A stretch of 64,000 nucleotides of DNA from Alphaproteobacteria bacterium. GTDB taxonomy: Bacteria > Pseudomonadota > Alphaproteobacteria > Sphingomonadales > Sphingomonadaceae. The notes under the pieces were generated by a model. That model saw only the letters and a list, made by a program, of their open reading frames with translations. It searched no databases and was not told the origin of the DNA. The position numbers were made by a program, and so were the translations under genes. Location: the NCBI GenBank assembly GCA_018970445.1, contig JAGWWF010000015.1, forward strand, positions 1 to 64,000, written 5' to 3'. Below, in pieces: positions 7,997 to 17,433 of the stretch. The first letter of the stretch is position 1, and every line of letters begins with the position of its first letter.

Positions 7997-9397
7997 ATGG
8001 CGCTTGATATCCTGATCGTTGATGATGAAGCCGATATCCGCGAGCTGGTGGCTGGCGTGCTGGCCGACGAAGGCTTTGAGACCCGCGTCGCCGCCAACAG
8101 CCAGCAGGCGCTGGCGGCGCTGGCCGAACGCCGGCCCAGCCTGGTGATCCTGGACATCTGGCTGCAAGGCTCGACTCTGGACGGCATCGAGCTGCTCGAC
8201 GCGATGAAGGCGCGCGATGCCACGCTGCCCGTGGTGATGATTTCCGGCCATGGCACGCTGGACACCGCCGTGGCCGCCATCAAGCGCGGTGCCTATGATT
8301 ATATCGAAAAGCCGTTCCAGGCCGAACAATTGCTGCTGGTGGTGCGCCGCGCCACCGAAACCGAACGGCTGCGCCGCGAATATCAGGCGCTGAAGGAACG
8401 GGTGGGCTATGACATCGAGCTGACCGGCACCTCGCCGCAGATCAACCAGGTGCGCGCCACGCTGAAACGGGTGGCCGCCACCGGCAGCCGCGTGCTGATC
8501 ACCGGCCCGGCCGGCAGCGGCAAGGAGGTGGCCGCCCGCCTGCTGCACCAGTGGAGCGCCCGCGAATCGGCGCCGTTCGTGGTGGTTTCGGCCGCGCGCA
8601 TGACGCCGGAGCGGGTAGAAGAAGCGTTGTTCGGCGTGGAGGAGGGCGGCGAGAATGTGCGCGCCGGCCTGTTCGAACAGGCGCATGGCGGCACGCTGTT
8701 CCTGGATGATGTGGCCGACATGCCGATCACCACCCAGGCCAAGATATTGCGGGTGCTGACCGAACAGGTGTTCCAGCGCGTGGGCGGTGCGCGCTGGGTG
8801 CGGGTGGATGTGCGGGTGATTTCGGCCACCAGCCGCGATCTTTCGGCCGAAATCGCCGCCGGCCGGTTCCGCGAGGATCTCTATTACCGGCTCAACGTGG
8901 TGCCGGTGCGGTTGCCGCCGCTTTCGGAACGGCGGGAGGATGTGGCCGAACTGGCGCGCTATTATCTGGCGCGCTATGCCGCCGAACGCGGCACCGCCAC
9001 CCCGGCGCTGACCGATGATGCGCTGGCGGCGCTGCAAACCTATGACTGGCCGGGCAATGTGCGCCAGCTGCGCAACGTGATCGAACGCACGCTGATCCTG
9101 GCGCCCACCACCCGCATCACCGAAATCGATATCGACATGCTGCCGCAGGAGGTGACGGCCGAACCATCGCGGCTGGTGCCGGGCCAGGCGGTGCGATCGA
9201 TCATGGGAACGCCGTTGCGCGAAGCGCGCGAGGCGTTCGAGCGCGAATATCTGCGCGCCCAGATCCGGCGGTTTTCCGGCAACATCAGCCGCACCGCTGC
9301 CTTCATCGGCATGGAACGCAGTGCCCTGCACCGCAAGCTGAAGGCGCTGGGCCTGGTGGATGAACCGACCGAACCGACCGACGAGGTGGACGAATGA
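7997..9397 (+). CDS. ntrX: NtrX-type response regulator
   Basis: 466 aa. Receiver domain with phosphoacceptor Asp53 (LVILDIWLQG), an AAA+ domain with Walker A ITGPAGSGKEVAA and Walker B GGTLFLDDVADM, and a C-terminal Fis-type HTH (NISRTAAFIGMERSALHRKLKALG). The GAFTGA loop that contacts sigma54 is absent: the corresponding segment reads LFGVEEGGENVRAGLFEQAHGG. This is usual for NtrX and suggests it does not act as a classical sigma54 activator. Cognate kinase NtrY is directly upstream. Confidence 0.93.
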   Translation: MALDILIVDDEADIRELVAGVLADEGFETRVAANSQQALAALAERRPSLVILDIWLQGSTLDGIELLDAMKARDATLPVVMISGHGTLDTAVAAIKRGAYDYIEKPFQAEQLLLVVRRATETERLRREYQALKERVGYDIELTGTSPQINQVRATLKRVAATGSRVLITGPAGSGKEVAARLLHQWSARESAPFVVVSAARMTPERVEEALFGVEEGGENVRAGLFEQAHGGTLFLDDVADMPITTQAKILRVLTEQVFQRVGGARWVRVDVRVISATSRDLSAEIAAGRFREDLYYRLNVVPVRLPPLSERREDVAELARYYLARYAAERGTATPALTDDALAALQTYDWPGNVRQLRNVIERTLILAPTTRITEIDIDMLPQEVTAEPSRLVPGQAVRSIMGTPLREAREAFEREYLRAQIRRFSGNISRTAAFIGMERSALHRKLKALGLVDEPTEPTDEVDE

Positions 9398-9504
9398 CCA
9401 ATTCCGCCCGGCTGTGACGAAAGGGATATTTGAAACCGGCGGGCTGGCTGCCTATGCCAGACGGGTGGTGCCGCGATGCACCCAAGAACAACAGGGATGA
9501 CCCG

Positions 9505-9744
9505 ATGGCCGACAAGGCGAACAGCTTGCAGGACATGTTCCTCAACACGGTGCGCAAGACGCGCACGCCGGTGACGATGTTTCTGGTCAATGGTGTGAAG
9601 CTGCAGGGCGTCATCACCTGGTTCGACAATTTTTCGGTGCTGCTGCGCCGTGACGGCCACAGCCAGCTGGTGTACAAGCACGCGATCTCGACCGTGATGC
9701 CGGCCACCCCGCTGCAGCTGTTCGAGGCCGAAACCGAAGAGTGA
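9505..9744 (+). CDS. hfq: RNA chaperone Hfq
   Basis: 79 aa. The Sm1 region ([20 protein letters not shown] with LVNGVKLQG) and the Sm2 motif VYKHAIST are clear. Start at 9505 gives the usual [11 protein letters not shown]-terminus; the frame is open upstream without similarity. It follows ntrX after about 107 bases and precedes hflX by only 7 bases, the conserved alphaproteobacterial hfq-hflX pair. Hfq binds sRNAs and mRNAs and would be the partner of any sRNAs in this window. Confidence 0.96.
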   Translation: MADKANSLQDMFLNTVRKTRTPVTMFLVNGVKLQGVITWFDNFSVLLRRDGHSQLVYKHAISTVMPATPLQLFEAETEE

Positions 9745-9751
9745 GACAGGC

Positions 9752-11110
9752 TTGATCCCAGCTGCCGCCGGCCCCGTTGCCGGCCCCAACCAGATGACCA
9801 TCGCCGGCTTTGACGAGGCGCGCGGCCTGCGCACCGGGGCGCGTGCGATGGTGATCCTGCCGTTTCTGGCCAGCGGCAATGGCCGGGCCAATGCCGCAAC
9901 CCTGCGCTCGCCAGAGGCCAAGCTGGCCGAGGCGGTGGGGCTGACCCGCGCCATCGCGCTGGATGTCGTCCATGCCGAAGTGGTGAAGCTGCGCAGCGTG
10001 TCGGTCTCGCAGCTTCTGGGCAGCGGGCAGATTGACCGGCTGGCCGGGCTGGTGGCGGCGCTGTGCTGTGAAGTGGTCATCATCGACGGCCCGGTTTCGC
10101 CGGTGCAGCAGCGCAATCTGGAAAAGGCGCTGAAAGCCAAGGTGATCGACCGCACCGGGCTGATCCTGGAAATCTTTGGCGAACGCGCCAGCACCGCCGA
10201 AGGCACGTTGCAGGTGGAGCTGGCGCATCTGCAATATCAGGCCAGCCGGCTGGTGCGCAGCTGGACCCACCTGGAACGGCAGCGCGGCGGCTTTGGTTTT
10301 CTGGGCGGCCCCGGCGAATCGCAGATTGAAACCGACCGGCGGCTGATCCGCGACCGCATTGCCCGGCTGAAGAAGGATCTGGAGGAGGTGCGGCGCACCC
10401 GCGGCCTGCACCGGCGCAACCGGCAGAAGGCACCGTGGCCGGTGGTGGCGCTGGTGGGATACACCAATGCCGGCAAATCCACCCTGTTCAACCGGCTGAC
10501 CGGCGCCGAGGTGCGGGCCGAGGATCTGCTGTTCGCCACGCTGGATCCCACCATGCGCGCCATCCGGCTGCCGGGGCACGACAAGATCGTGCTGTCTGAT
10601 ACGGTCGGCTTCGTGTCCGATCTGCCCACCCAGCTGGTTGCGGCGTTTCGCGCCACGCTGGAAGAGGTGCTGGAGGCTGATCTGATCATCCATGTGCGCG
10701 ATGTCAGCCACCCCGACAGCGACGCACAGAGCTTGGATGTGATCGACGTGCTGACCAGTCTGGGCCTCGCCCCGGGCCAGCGCGAGACGCCGATGCTCAC
10801 CGTGTTCAACAAGATCGATGCCCTTGATGCCGAACAGCTTGGCGTGGTGCAGGCGGAGGCCGGCGATGATGCCATTCCGGTATCGGCGCTGACCGGAGAC
10901 GGGCTGGACCGGTTGCAGGCGGCGATGGACACTGCCCTGCGCGCCGGGGCCCGCGTGCACCGCATCAGCCTGCCACATGGCGATGGCCGCCGCATGGCCT
11001 GGCTCCACAGCCATGGCGAGGTGGTGGGCCAGAGCAGCGATGCCGATGGCATCACACTGAATGTGCGTCTGGCCGACAAGGACAAGGCACGCTTTGACGC
11101 AATGGCCTGA
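9752..11110 (+). CDS. hflX: Ribosome-associated GTPase HflX
   Basis: 452 aa if started at TTG 9752; an ATG at 9794 (MTIAGFDEARG) is equally plausible and closer to family starts. The N-terminal nucleotide-binding domain has the GSGQ motif (LLGSGQIDRLAG), the linker carries GFGFLGGPGESQIETDRR, and the G domain shows P-loop GYTNAGKSTLFN, the G3 DTVGF and G4 NKID. HflX splits stalled or heat-damaged ribosomes. Forms an operon with hfq. Confidence 0.93.
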   Translation: MIPAAAGPVAGPNQMTIAGFDEARGLRTGARAMVILPFLASGNGRANAATLRSPEAKLAEAVGLTRAIALDVVHAEVVKLRSVSVSQLLGSGQIDRLAGLVAALCCEVVIIDGPVSPVQQRNLEKALKAKVIDRTGLILEIFGERASTAEGTLQVELAHLQYQASRLVRSWTHLERQRGGFGFLGGPGESQIETDRRLIRDRIARLKKDLEEVRRTRGLHRRNRQKAPWPVVALVGYTNAGKSTLFNRLTGAEVRAEDLLFATLDPTMRAIRLPGHDKIVLSDTVGFVSDLPTQLVAAFRATLEEVLEADLIIHVRDVSHPDSDAQSLDVIDVLTSLGLAPGQRETPMLTVFNKIDALDAEQLGVVQAEAGDDAIPVSALTGDGLDRLQAAMDTALRAGARVHRISLPHGDGRRMAWLHSHGEVVGQSSDADGITLNVRLADKDKARFDAMA

Positions 11111-11161
11111 CATGGGCGGATTGCGCCATTGCACTGCGCGCCGGCTTTGGCATTAAGGGCC

Positions 11162-12253
11162 ATGCCCGTGCGAGTTCCCCCGTTTTTCCGTCTTGCCGCC
11201 TGCCTGCTGGCGTTTGCCGCGCCTGCGCGCGCCGATGAAGCGCGTGTATCGCCCGAACAGCAGGCGGCCTTTGCCGATTGGCTGAACATCTATCGCGCCG
11301 AAGCCACCGCGCGCGGCCTGAAGCCGGAATGGCTGGACGCCACCTTGAGCGGCGTTGCCCTGGTGCCCAGCGTGATCGGTGCCGATCGCAGCCAACCCGG
11401 CACCGCCGCCCGCCCGGTGCGCTTTCCCGATTATCTGGCATCGAAATTCCGCGGCGACCGCATCGTGCATGGCCAGCGCCAGTTTGCCACCCACCGCGAT
11501 CTGCTGGCGCGGGTGGAAGCGGAATCCGGCGTGCCGGCCGCGATCATTGCGGCCATCTGGGGCATCGAAACCAGCTATGGCCGGGTGATGGGGCGGCATG
11601 ATCTGCCCTCGGCGCTGGCCACCCTGGCGTTTGACGGCCGCCGCCGCGATCTGTTCACCCGCGAACTGGATGCCGCGGTGCGCATGGTGGGCGAAGGCCA
11701 TGCGCTGCGCGAAACGATGAAGGGCAGCTGGGCCGGGGCCTTTGGCCAGACCCAGTTCCTGCCCAGTTCCTATCTCAGCCATGGCCGCGACGGCGATGGC
11801 GATGGCCGCGTTGATCTGTGGGCCAGCCCGGCCGATGTCTTTGCCTCCATCGGCCATTATCTGGCGCGCAGCGGCTGGCAGGCCGGCGAAACTTGGGGGT
11901 TCCGCACGCTGCTGCCCGATGGCCTTGATCGCGCCGCCGTGGCCGCCAGCGAGCCGCCCAGCCGCTGCGTTGCGCCGCTGTCTCGCCATTCCGCCCTGAA
12001 ACCGGCGCGCGCGTGGCGGGCGCTGGGCTTCACGCCGGTGAATGCCGCCTGGCCGGCCGACGATGTGATGATGAGCCTGATCGAACCGGACGGGCCGGGG
12101 CAGGGCGCCTATCTCGTCACCCGCAGCTATCGCGCCATCCTGGGTTACAACTGCTCCAATCTTTATGCGCTGTCGGTCACGCTGCTGGCCGATGCCATCA
12201 GCCTGCCCGCCGTTCCCGCCGTGGAACCGGTGGTGGCCAGCGGCGCGCAATGA
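11162..12253 (+). CDS. MltB-like lytic murein transglycosylase
   Basis: 363 aa with a signal peptide (RLAACLLAFAAPARA). Cleaves the glycan strand of peptidoglycan in the periplasm. The SLT_2/MltB core is seen in SKFRGDRIVHGQRQFATHRDLLARVE, the catalytic Glu in AAIWGIETSYGRVMG, and GAFGQTQFLPSSY. The start at 11162 is preceded by AAGGG; the open frame to 11129 is not needed. The stop overlaps the rlpA-like ATG by four bases, and a DD-carboxypeptidase follows, so this is a cell-wall remodelling operon. A C-terminal peptidoglycan-binding domain seems present (SLIEPDGPGQGAYLVTRSYR). Confidence 0.87.
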   Translation: MPVRVPPFFRLAACLLAFAAPARADEARVSPEQQAAFADWLNIYRAEATARGLKPEWLDATLSGVALVPSVIGADRSQPGTAARPVRFPDYLASKFRGDRIVHGQRQFATHRDLLARVEAESGVPAAIIAAIWGIETSYGRVMGRHDLPSALATLAFDGRRRDLFTRELDAAVRMVGEGHALRETMKGSWAGAFGQTQFLPSSYLSHGRDGDGDGRVDLWASPADVFASIGHYLARSGWQAGETWGFRTLLPDGLDRAAVAASEPPSRCVAPLSRHSALKPARAWRALGFTPVNAAWPADDVMMSLIEPDGPGQGAYLVTRSYRAILGYNCSNLYALSVTLLADAISLPAVPAVEPVVASGAQ

Positions 12254-13101
12254 CGCACAGGGCCGCGCGCTGGCCCATTGCCGCTGCGTTGGTGCTGGCC
12301 GGCTGCGCCGGCAAGGATCGGCCGCCGCCTGCTCGCCCGGCCGCGCCGCCACCGCGCGCGGCAAGCCTGCCGGACGATACCGCCGCTGTCGCCCGCGATG
12401 CGGCCCGGCTGGGCAACTGGCCGGTGAAGATCGGCAAACCCTATCAGGTGGCCGGCATCACCTATGTGCCTGCCGATGATCGCGCCTATCGCGAGGAAGG
12501 CGTGGCGAGCTGGTATGGCCCCGGCTTCCACGCCGGCAGCACTGCCAATGGCGAGCGTTATGATCAGGATGATCTGACCGCCGCACACCGCACCCTGCCG
12601 ATGCCAAGCTGGGTGCAGGTGGAAAATCTGGACAATGGCCGCCGGTTGACGGTGCGGATCAACGATCGCGGCCCCTTCGTGGGCGGCCGCATCATCGATC
12701 TGTCGCGCAAGGCGGCACAATTGCTGGGCGTCGATCGGGTGGGCACCGCGCGCGTGCGGCTCACCCGCGTCTATCCGGCTGGGGGTGAGGATGCGGTGGT
12801 AACGGCTGCGGCACCGCCGCCTGCCGTGGCCACGGTGGCGCTGCCGCCCTCCAGCCCGGCCACACCGGCTGCATCGGGCGAATGGCTGGTGCAGGTGGCC
12901 GCCCTGTCTGATCCGGGCCGGGTGGCCTGGCTGACGGGTTATCTGGCCAGTTTCGGGCCGGTGCGCACCCAGCCGGGGCCGGGCGGGCTGGTGCGGGTGC
13001 GCCTGGGGCCGTTCGGCAGCGCGGCAATGGCCGCCGCCGCGCTGGCGCAGGTGCGCGGCGCCGGCTATGGCGATGCCAGGCTGATTCCGCCCGCCCGTTG
13101 A
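12250..13101 (+). CDS. rlpA: RlpA-like septal lipoprotein with SPOR domain
   Basis: 283 aa. The N-terminus carries a lipobox (LAGC) predicting lipidation. The double-psi beta-barrel lytic domain (EEGVASWYGPGFHAGSTANGE and HRTLPMPSWVQVENLDNGR, DRGPF) spans about residues 75-175, and a SPOR domain that binds denuded glycans at the septum fills the last 70 residues (WLVQVAALSDPGR). Overlaps the upstream transglycosylase gene by four bases (ATGA), supporting coupled expression. Confidence 0.9.
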   Translation: MTHRAARWPIAAALVLAGCAGKDRPPPARPAAPPPRAASLPDDTAAVARDAARLGNWPVKIGKPYQVAGITYVPADDRAYREEGVASWYGPGFHAGSTANGERYDQDDLTAAHRTLPMPSWVQVENLDNGRRLTVRINDRGPFVGGRIIDLSRKAAQLLGVDRVGTARVRLTRVYPAGGEDAVVTAAAPPPAVATVALPPSSPATPAASGEWLVQVAALSDPGRVAWLTGYLASFGPVRTQPGPGGLVRVRLGPFGSAAMAAAALAQVRGAGYGDARLIPPAR

Positions 13102-13116
13102 GGATCGATCTTGCCC

Positions 13117-14274
13117 ATGCGTCTTGCCGTTGCCGTTGCCGTTGTTGTTGCTGCCCTTGCGTCCCCCGTGTTCGCGCAGGCCCCCGCCTATGACAGTGCC
13201 GCCCCCATCGCCTTCATGAAGGACATGCAGAGCGGCCGCATCCTGTTTGCCAAGCAGGCGGACAAGCGCATCCCGCCCGCGTCCATGGCCAAGATGATGA
13301 GCGTCTATGTCGCCTTCAAGCTGATCAAGGCGGGCGAGGCCAATCTGGAACAGCCGATCCTGGTGCGCGAAGAGACGTGGAAGAAATGGAACAACACCGG
13401 CAGCACCATGTTCCTGGAGGTGAATTCCCAGGTCAGTGTTGAAAATCTGCTGCACGGCATTGTCACCTTGTCGGGCAATGATGCCTGTGTCGTGCTGGCC
13501 GAAGGGCTGGGCGGCACCGAGGCCAATTATGTGGCGCTGATGAATCGCGAAGCCCAGCGCCTGGGCCTGACCGGCAGCAAGTTTGCCAACACCAACGGCT
13601 GGCCCGATCCGAACGAATATGCAACCGCCCGCGATCTGGCCCTGATCGCCGAGGCGACCATCCGCGATTTCCCCGATCTTTATGCCCGATTCTATCAGAA
13701 ACAGGGTTTCACCTGGGGCAAGACGATGGGCAGCGGCCAGGCGATCAGCCAGGGCAACCGCAACCCGCTGCTGGGCAAGATCGCGGGCGCCGATGGCCTG
13801 AAGACCGGCCACACCGAAGAGGCCGGCTATGGCTTCACCGGTTCGGCCGTGCAGAACGGCCGCCGCATCGTGATGGTGGTGGCGGGCCTGGGCAGCTTTG
13901 GTGATCGGGTGTCGGCCAGCGTCGATTTCATGAACTGGGGCTTTGCCGCCTGGCAGAATATCGCCGTTGGCAAGAAGGGCCAGGTGCTGGGCCAGGTGGC
14001 CATTGCCGGTGCGGCCGATAGCCGGATCGATGCCGTGGCTGGCCGGGACTTGTTTGTCAGCCTGCCGCGCGGCTTTGCCATGGAACGCAAGACCAGCATT
14101 GCCGGCCTGCCCGGCCTGAAGGCGCCGCTGAAGGCCGGCGCGCAGGTCGGCTGGCTGGTGGTGACAGCGCCCGGCCAGCAACCGGCACGCGCGCCGCTGA
14201 TCACGCCGGTGGCGATCGAGGAGGCCGGGATGGTGCGCCGCGCCCTCAACTGGCTGCTGGGTCTGTTCGGTTGA
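13117..14274 (+). CDS. D-alanyl-D-alanine carboxypeptidase (PBP5/6 family)
   Basis: 385 aa with a signal peptide ending near VFAQAP. The penicillin-binding motifs are SxxK in PPASMAKMMS, SxN in LSGNDACVVLAEG and KTG in DGLKTGHTEEAGYG. A C-terminal beta domain and a final amphipathic helix (RRALNWLLGLFG) suggest periplasmic anchoring like PBP5. It trims the terminal D-Ala of stem peptides. A TTG six bases upstream has better spacing from a GAGGA site and could be the true start. Confidence 0.92.
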   Translation: MRLAVAVAVVVAALASPVFAQAPAYDSAAPIAFMKDMQSGRILFAKQADKRIPPASMAKMMSVYVAFKLIKAGEANLEQPILVREETWKKWNNTGSTMFLEVNSQVSVENLLHGIVTLSGNDACVVLAEGLGGTEANYVALMNREAQRLGLTGSKFANTNGWPDPNEYATARDLALIAEATIRDFPDLYARFYQKQGFTWGKTMGSGQAISQGNRNPLLGKIAGADGLKTGHTEEAGYGFTGSAVQNGRRIVMVVAGLGSFGDRVSASVDFMNWGFAAWQNIAVGKKGQVLGQVAIAGAADSRIDAVAGRDLFVSLPRGFAMERKTSIAGLPGLKAPLKAGAQVGWLVVTAPGQQPARAPLITPVAIEEAGMVRRALNWLLGLFG

Positions 14275-14284
14275 TGCCGCAGCC

Positions 14285-14890
14285 ATGATCCGGGGTCGCT
14301 TCATCACGCTGGAAGGCGGGGAGGGGAGCGGCAAGTCCACCCAAGGCCGCCTGCTGGCCGACGCCATCGGCGCGCGCGGGCACGAGGTGCTGCTCACCCG
14401 CGAGCCGGGCGGCACGCCGGGGGCGGAGGCGATCCGCAGCCTGCTGGTTTCGGGCGACACCGATCGCTGGACGCCGTGGAGCGAGGCGCTGCTGATGACC
14501 GCGGCGCGGGTGGATCATGTCAGCCGCGTCATCCGGCCGGCCCTGGCGCGCGGTGCGATGGTGATCTGCGATCGCTATGTCGATTCCACCCGCGCCTATC
14601 AGGGCGCCGGCCACGGCCTGCCCGATGCGCTGCTCACCCGCCTGCACGATGATGCCGTTGGCCTGTGGCCCGACCTTACCCTGGTGTTTCAGCTTGACGA
14701 GGCCATTGGCCTGGCCCGTGCCGCCGCACGCGGTGGCGACGCCCGCTTTGAAGCCCAGGGCGCGGCCTTCCACGCCCGCATCAACGGCTTTTTCGCCGCC
14801 CTGCCGGCCAATGATCCCGACCGCTGCCGTGCCGTGGACGCAAGCGGCAGCGTGGCCGATGTTGCCGCCCGCATCATGGCGCTGCTGTGA
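14285..14890 (+). CDS. tmk: Thymidylate kinase
   Basis: 201 aa. Phosphorylates dTMP to dTDP. P-loop GGEGSGKSTQ at residues about 10-20, the DR(Y/H) motif in CDRYVDSTRAYQG, and the TREPGGTPGAE dTMP-binding segment are present. Ends in a GTGA overlap with holB; the tmk-holB pair is widely conserved. Length is typical. Confidence 0.95.
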   Translation: MIRGRFITLEGGEGSGKSTQGRLLADAIGARGHEVLLTREPGGTPGAEAIRSLLVSGDTDRWTPWSEALLMTAARVDHVSRVIRPALARGAMVICDRYVDSTRAYQGAGHGLPDALLTRLHDDAVGLWPDLTLVFQLDEAIGLARAAARGGDARFEAQGAAFHARINGFFAALPANDPDRCRAVDASGSVADVAARIMALL

Positions 14891-15858
14891 GCCGCCTGAT
14901 CGGCCATGCCGGCCCGGTGGCCGCGTTCACCGCCGCCTTCACCGGCGGCCGGCCCCACCATGGCTGGTTGCTGGTGGGTCAGCAGGGGCTGGGCAAGGCA
15001 CTTTTTGCCCGCAAGGCTGCCACCTGGCTGCTGGCCGGAGCCCCGGCCGGGTTCGATGTGCCCGATGATCACGAAGCCGCCCGGTTGATGGCGGCTGGAT
15101 CGCATCCGGATTTCTTCATCCTGCAACCCGATGGCGAAACGAAGTCAGGGTTGAAGCGGCAGGAAATCCGCATCCTTCAGATTGCCCGCCGGAAAGACAG
15201 CCCCCCCAGGGTCTTGCGGGAATTCATTGCCGAGACCGCATCGATCGCCGATCGCAAGCTGGTGGTGATCGATGCGGCCGAAGATCTGAATGAAAACGCG
15301 GCCAATGCCGTGCTGAAGATGCTGGAAGAACCGCCGGACAGGACGGTGTTTCTGCTGATCAGCCATTCGCCGGGCCGGCTGCTGCCCACCATCCGGTCGC
15401 GCTGCCGGGCCTTGCGCTTTTCACGGCTGCCCGATGCCGATGTGCGCGCCGTGCTGGCAGGCACCGATGTGGATGGCGAGGATGACGATCTGCTGGTCAG
15501 ACTGGCCGCCGGCTGCCCCGGCCGGGCGCTCAGCCTGGCAGGCGCCGGCATCAGCGCGCTCAGCCGCGAACTGGCCGCCCTGGTGGGCCAGCCGGTGGCA
15601 CGGGCCAATCCGGCGGCGCTGGCCTTGGCCAGATCGGTGGCACAAAAGGGCCGGGAGGCGCGCTATGCCGCCCTGCTTGATCAGGTGCCGGCGATGATTG
15701 CGGCGCGGGCGCAGCAGCTGGATGGTGCGGCGCGCGGGCAAGCGCTGGCCGAATGGGAACAGGCCAGCCGGCTGGCGCGCGAGGCGGTGCCGCTGCAACT
15801 GGAAGCAGCACAGGTGGCCTGGCGGCTGGCCATGCATCTGGCCGCTGTGCCGACTTGA
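14887..15858 (+). CDS. holB: DNA polymerase III delta' subunit
   Basis: 323 aa, GTG start overlapping the tmk stop by four bases. Clamp-loader subunit. A degenerate P-loop (VGQQGLGKALFA), EDLNENAANAVLKMLEEPP (the conserved sensor region) and the SRC motif in TIRSRCRALRF are visible. The zinc-binding cysteine cluster typical of longer clamp-loader proteins is not apparent, as in many alphaproteobacterial delta' subunits. Located between tmk and metG, a common order. Confidence 0.9.
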   Translation: MSRLIGHAGPVAAFTAAFTGGRPHHGWLLVGQQGLGKALFARKAATWLLAGAPAGFDVPDDHEAARLMAAGSHPDFFILQPDGETKSGLKRQEIRILQIARRKDSPPRVLREFIAETASIADRKLVVIDAAEDLNENAANAVLKMLEEPPDRTVFLLISHSPGRLLPTIRSRCRALRFSRLPDADVRAVLAGTDVDGEDDDLLVRLAAGCPGRALSLAGAGISALSRELAALVGQPVARANPAALALARSVAQKGREARYAALLDQVPAMIAARAQQLDGAARGQALAEWEQASRLAREAVPLQLEAAQVAWRLAMHLAAVPT

Positions 15859-15891
15859 AACGCCGGCGCTTCTGCCCCATTGCCCATCGCC

Positions 15892-17433
15892 ATGATCACG
15901 CCCCGTTTCTATGTCACCACGGCCATCGCCTATCCCAACGGCCGCCCGCACATGGGCCACGCCTATGAAGCGATTGCCACCGATGTCATCGCCCGCTTCA
16001 AACGGCTGGATGGCCATGACGTGCGCTTCCTGACCGGCACCGACGAGCATGGCCTGAAGATCGATCAGGCCGCGCGCGCCGCCGGGATGCAGCCCCAGGC
16101 CTATGTCGATCAGATGGTCGCCCCGTTCCGCGCACTCGATGAGCAATTGGGCATCAGCTTTGATCGCTTCATCCGCACCACCGATGCCGATCACAAGGCG
16201 CTGTGCCAGGCGCTGTGGCAGCGCATGGCCGCCAATGGCGATCTTTACCTTGGCCGTTACGAAGGCTGGTATTCGGTGCGTGACGAGGCCTATTACGACG
16301 AAGCCGAACTGATCGAGGCGCAGGATAGCGCCGGGGCCACCCTGAAGCTTTCGCCACAGGGCACGCCGGTGGAGTGGACGGTGGAGGAAAGCTGGTTCTT
16401 CCGGCTTTCGGCCTATCAGGAACGGCTGCTGGCGCTTTACGACACCCAGCCGGGCTTCATCCAGCCGCAGAGCCGCTTCAACGAAATGCGCAGCTTTGTT
16501 GCCGGTGGCCTGTCGGATCTTTCGGTCAGCCGCACCTCGTTCAGCTGGGGCATCCCGGTGCCGGGGGATCCGCGCCATGTCATGTATGTCTGGCTGGATG
16601 CGCTGGCCAATTATCTCACCGGCGCCGGCGGGCTGGATGGCGAATGGTGGCCGGCCGATCTGCATGTGGTGGGCAAGGATGTGGTGCGCTTCCACACCGT
16701 CTATTGGCCGGCGTTCCTGATTTCGGCCGGGATTGCCCTGCCGAAATGCGTGTTCGGCCACGGCTTCCTGCTCAACCGCGGCGAGAAGATGTCGAAAACG
16801 CTGGGCAATGTGGTTGATCCGGCCGACATGGCCAGCCGCTTCGGCGTGGATCGCCTGCGCTGGTTCCTGTGCCGCGAGGTCGCCTTTGGCGAGGATGGCA
16901 GTTACAGCGATGAAGCCATCGTGGAGCGCAGCAACGCCGATCTGGCCAACGGCATCGGCAATCTGGCGCAGCGCAGCCTGTCGATGGTGGCAAAAAATCT
17001 GGGCGGCGTGATGCCGGTGCGTGGCACGGCGGGTGACAGCGAGTTGCGCCTGAAAGAGGCGTTTCACGCCGGCAGCGACGCCTATTTCACCGCCATGAAC
17101 GGCCTGGCCCTGCACAAGGCGCTGGATGCGATCATGGCGATGGTGGCGGCGGCCAATGGCTATTTCGCCGAAAATGCCCCCTGGGCGCTGGCCAAGACCG
17201 ACACGGCGCGCATGGCCGAGGTGCTGGCCGCCACGCTGGATGCCACCCGCCGCATCGTGCTGCTGGCACAGCCCTTCATGCCGGCCAGCACCGGCGCCCT
17301 GCTGGATCAGTTGGGCGTGGCAGCGGATGCGCGTGATTTCAACGGGTTAAACACGCCAGTTGCCAGCGGAACGCAGCTGCCGGCACCGGCCGGCGTGTTC
17401 CCGCGCATCACGCTGGACGGCTTATCATGCTGA
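15892..17433 (+). CDS. metG: Methionyl-tRNA synthetase
   Basis: 513 aa class I synthetase without a C-terminal EMAP/tRNA-binding extension. HIGH-type signature PNGRPHMGHAYEA, TGTDEHGLKI, and the KMSKS-type signature GEKMSKTLGN are intact. The ATG at 15892 was chosen; a TTG four codons earlier is the open-frame limit. The 3' end overlaps tatD by seven bases, giving the common metG-tatD arrangement. Confidence 0.95.
   Translation: MITPRFYVTTAIAYPNGRPHMGHAYEAIATDVIARFKRLDGHDVRFLTGTDEHGLKIDQAARAAGMQPQAYVDQMVAPFRALDEQLGISFDRFIRTTDADHKALCQALWQRMAANGDLYLGRYEGWYSVRDEAYYDEAELIEAQDSAGATLKLSPQGTPVEWTVEESWFFRLSAYQERLLALYDTQPGFIQPQSRFNEMRSFVAGGLSDLSVSRTSFSWGIPVPGDPRHVMYVWLDALANYLTGAGGLDGEWWPADLHVVGKDVVRFHTVYWPAFLISAGIALPKCVFGHGFLLNRGEKMSKTLGNVVDPADMASRFGVDRLRWFLCREVAFGEDGSYSDEAIVERSNADLANGIGNLAQRSLSMVAKNLGGVMPVRGTAGDSELRLKEAFHAGSDAYFTAMNGLALHKALDAIMAMVAAANGYFAENAPWALAKTDTARMAEVLAATLDATRRIVLLAQPFMPASTGALLDQLGVAADARDFNGLNTPVASGTQLPAPAGVFPRITLDGLSC

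Noticed and set aside
12163-14460. 765-codon minus-strand frame over rlpA, the carboxypeptidase and tmk
   Set aside because: Runs across three well-supported plus-strand genes and shows no motif.
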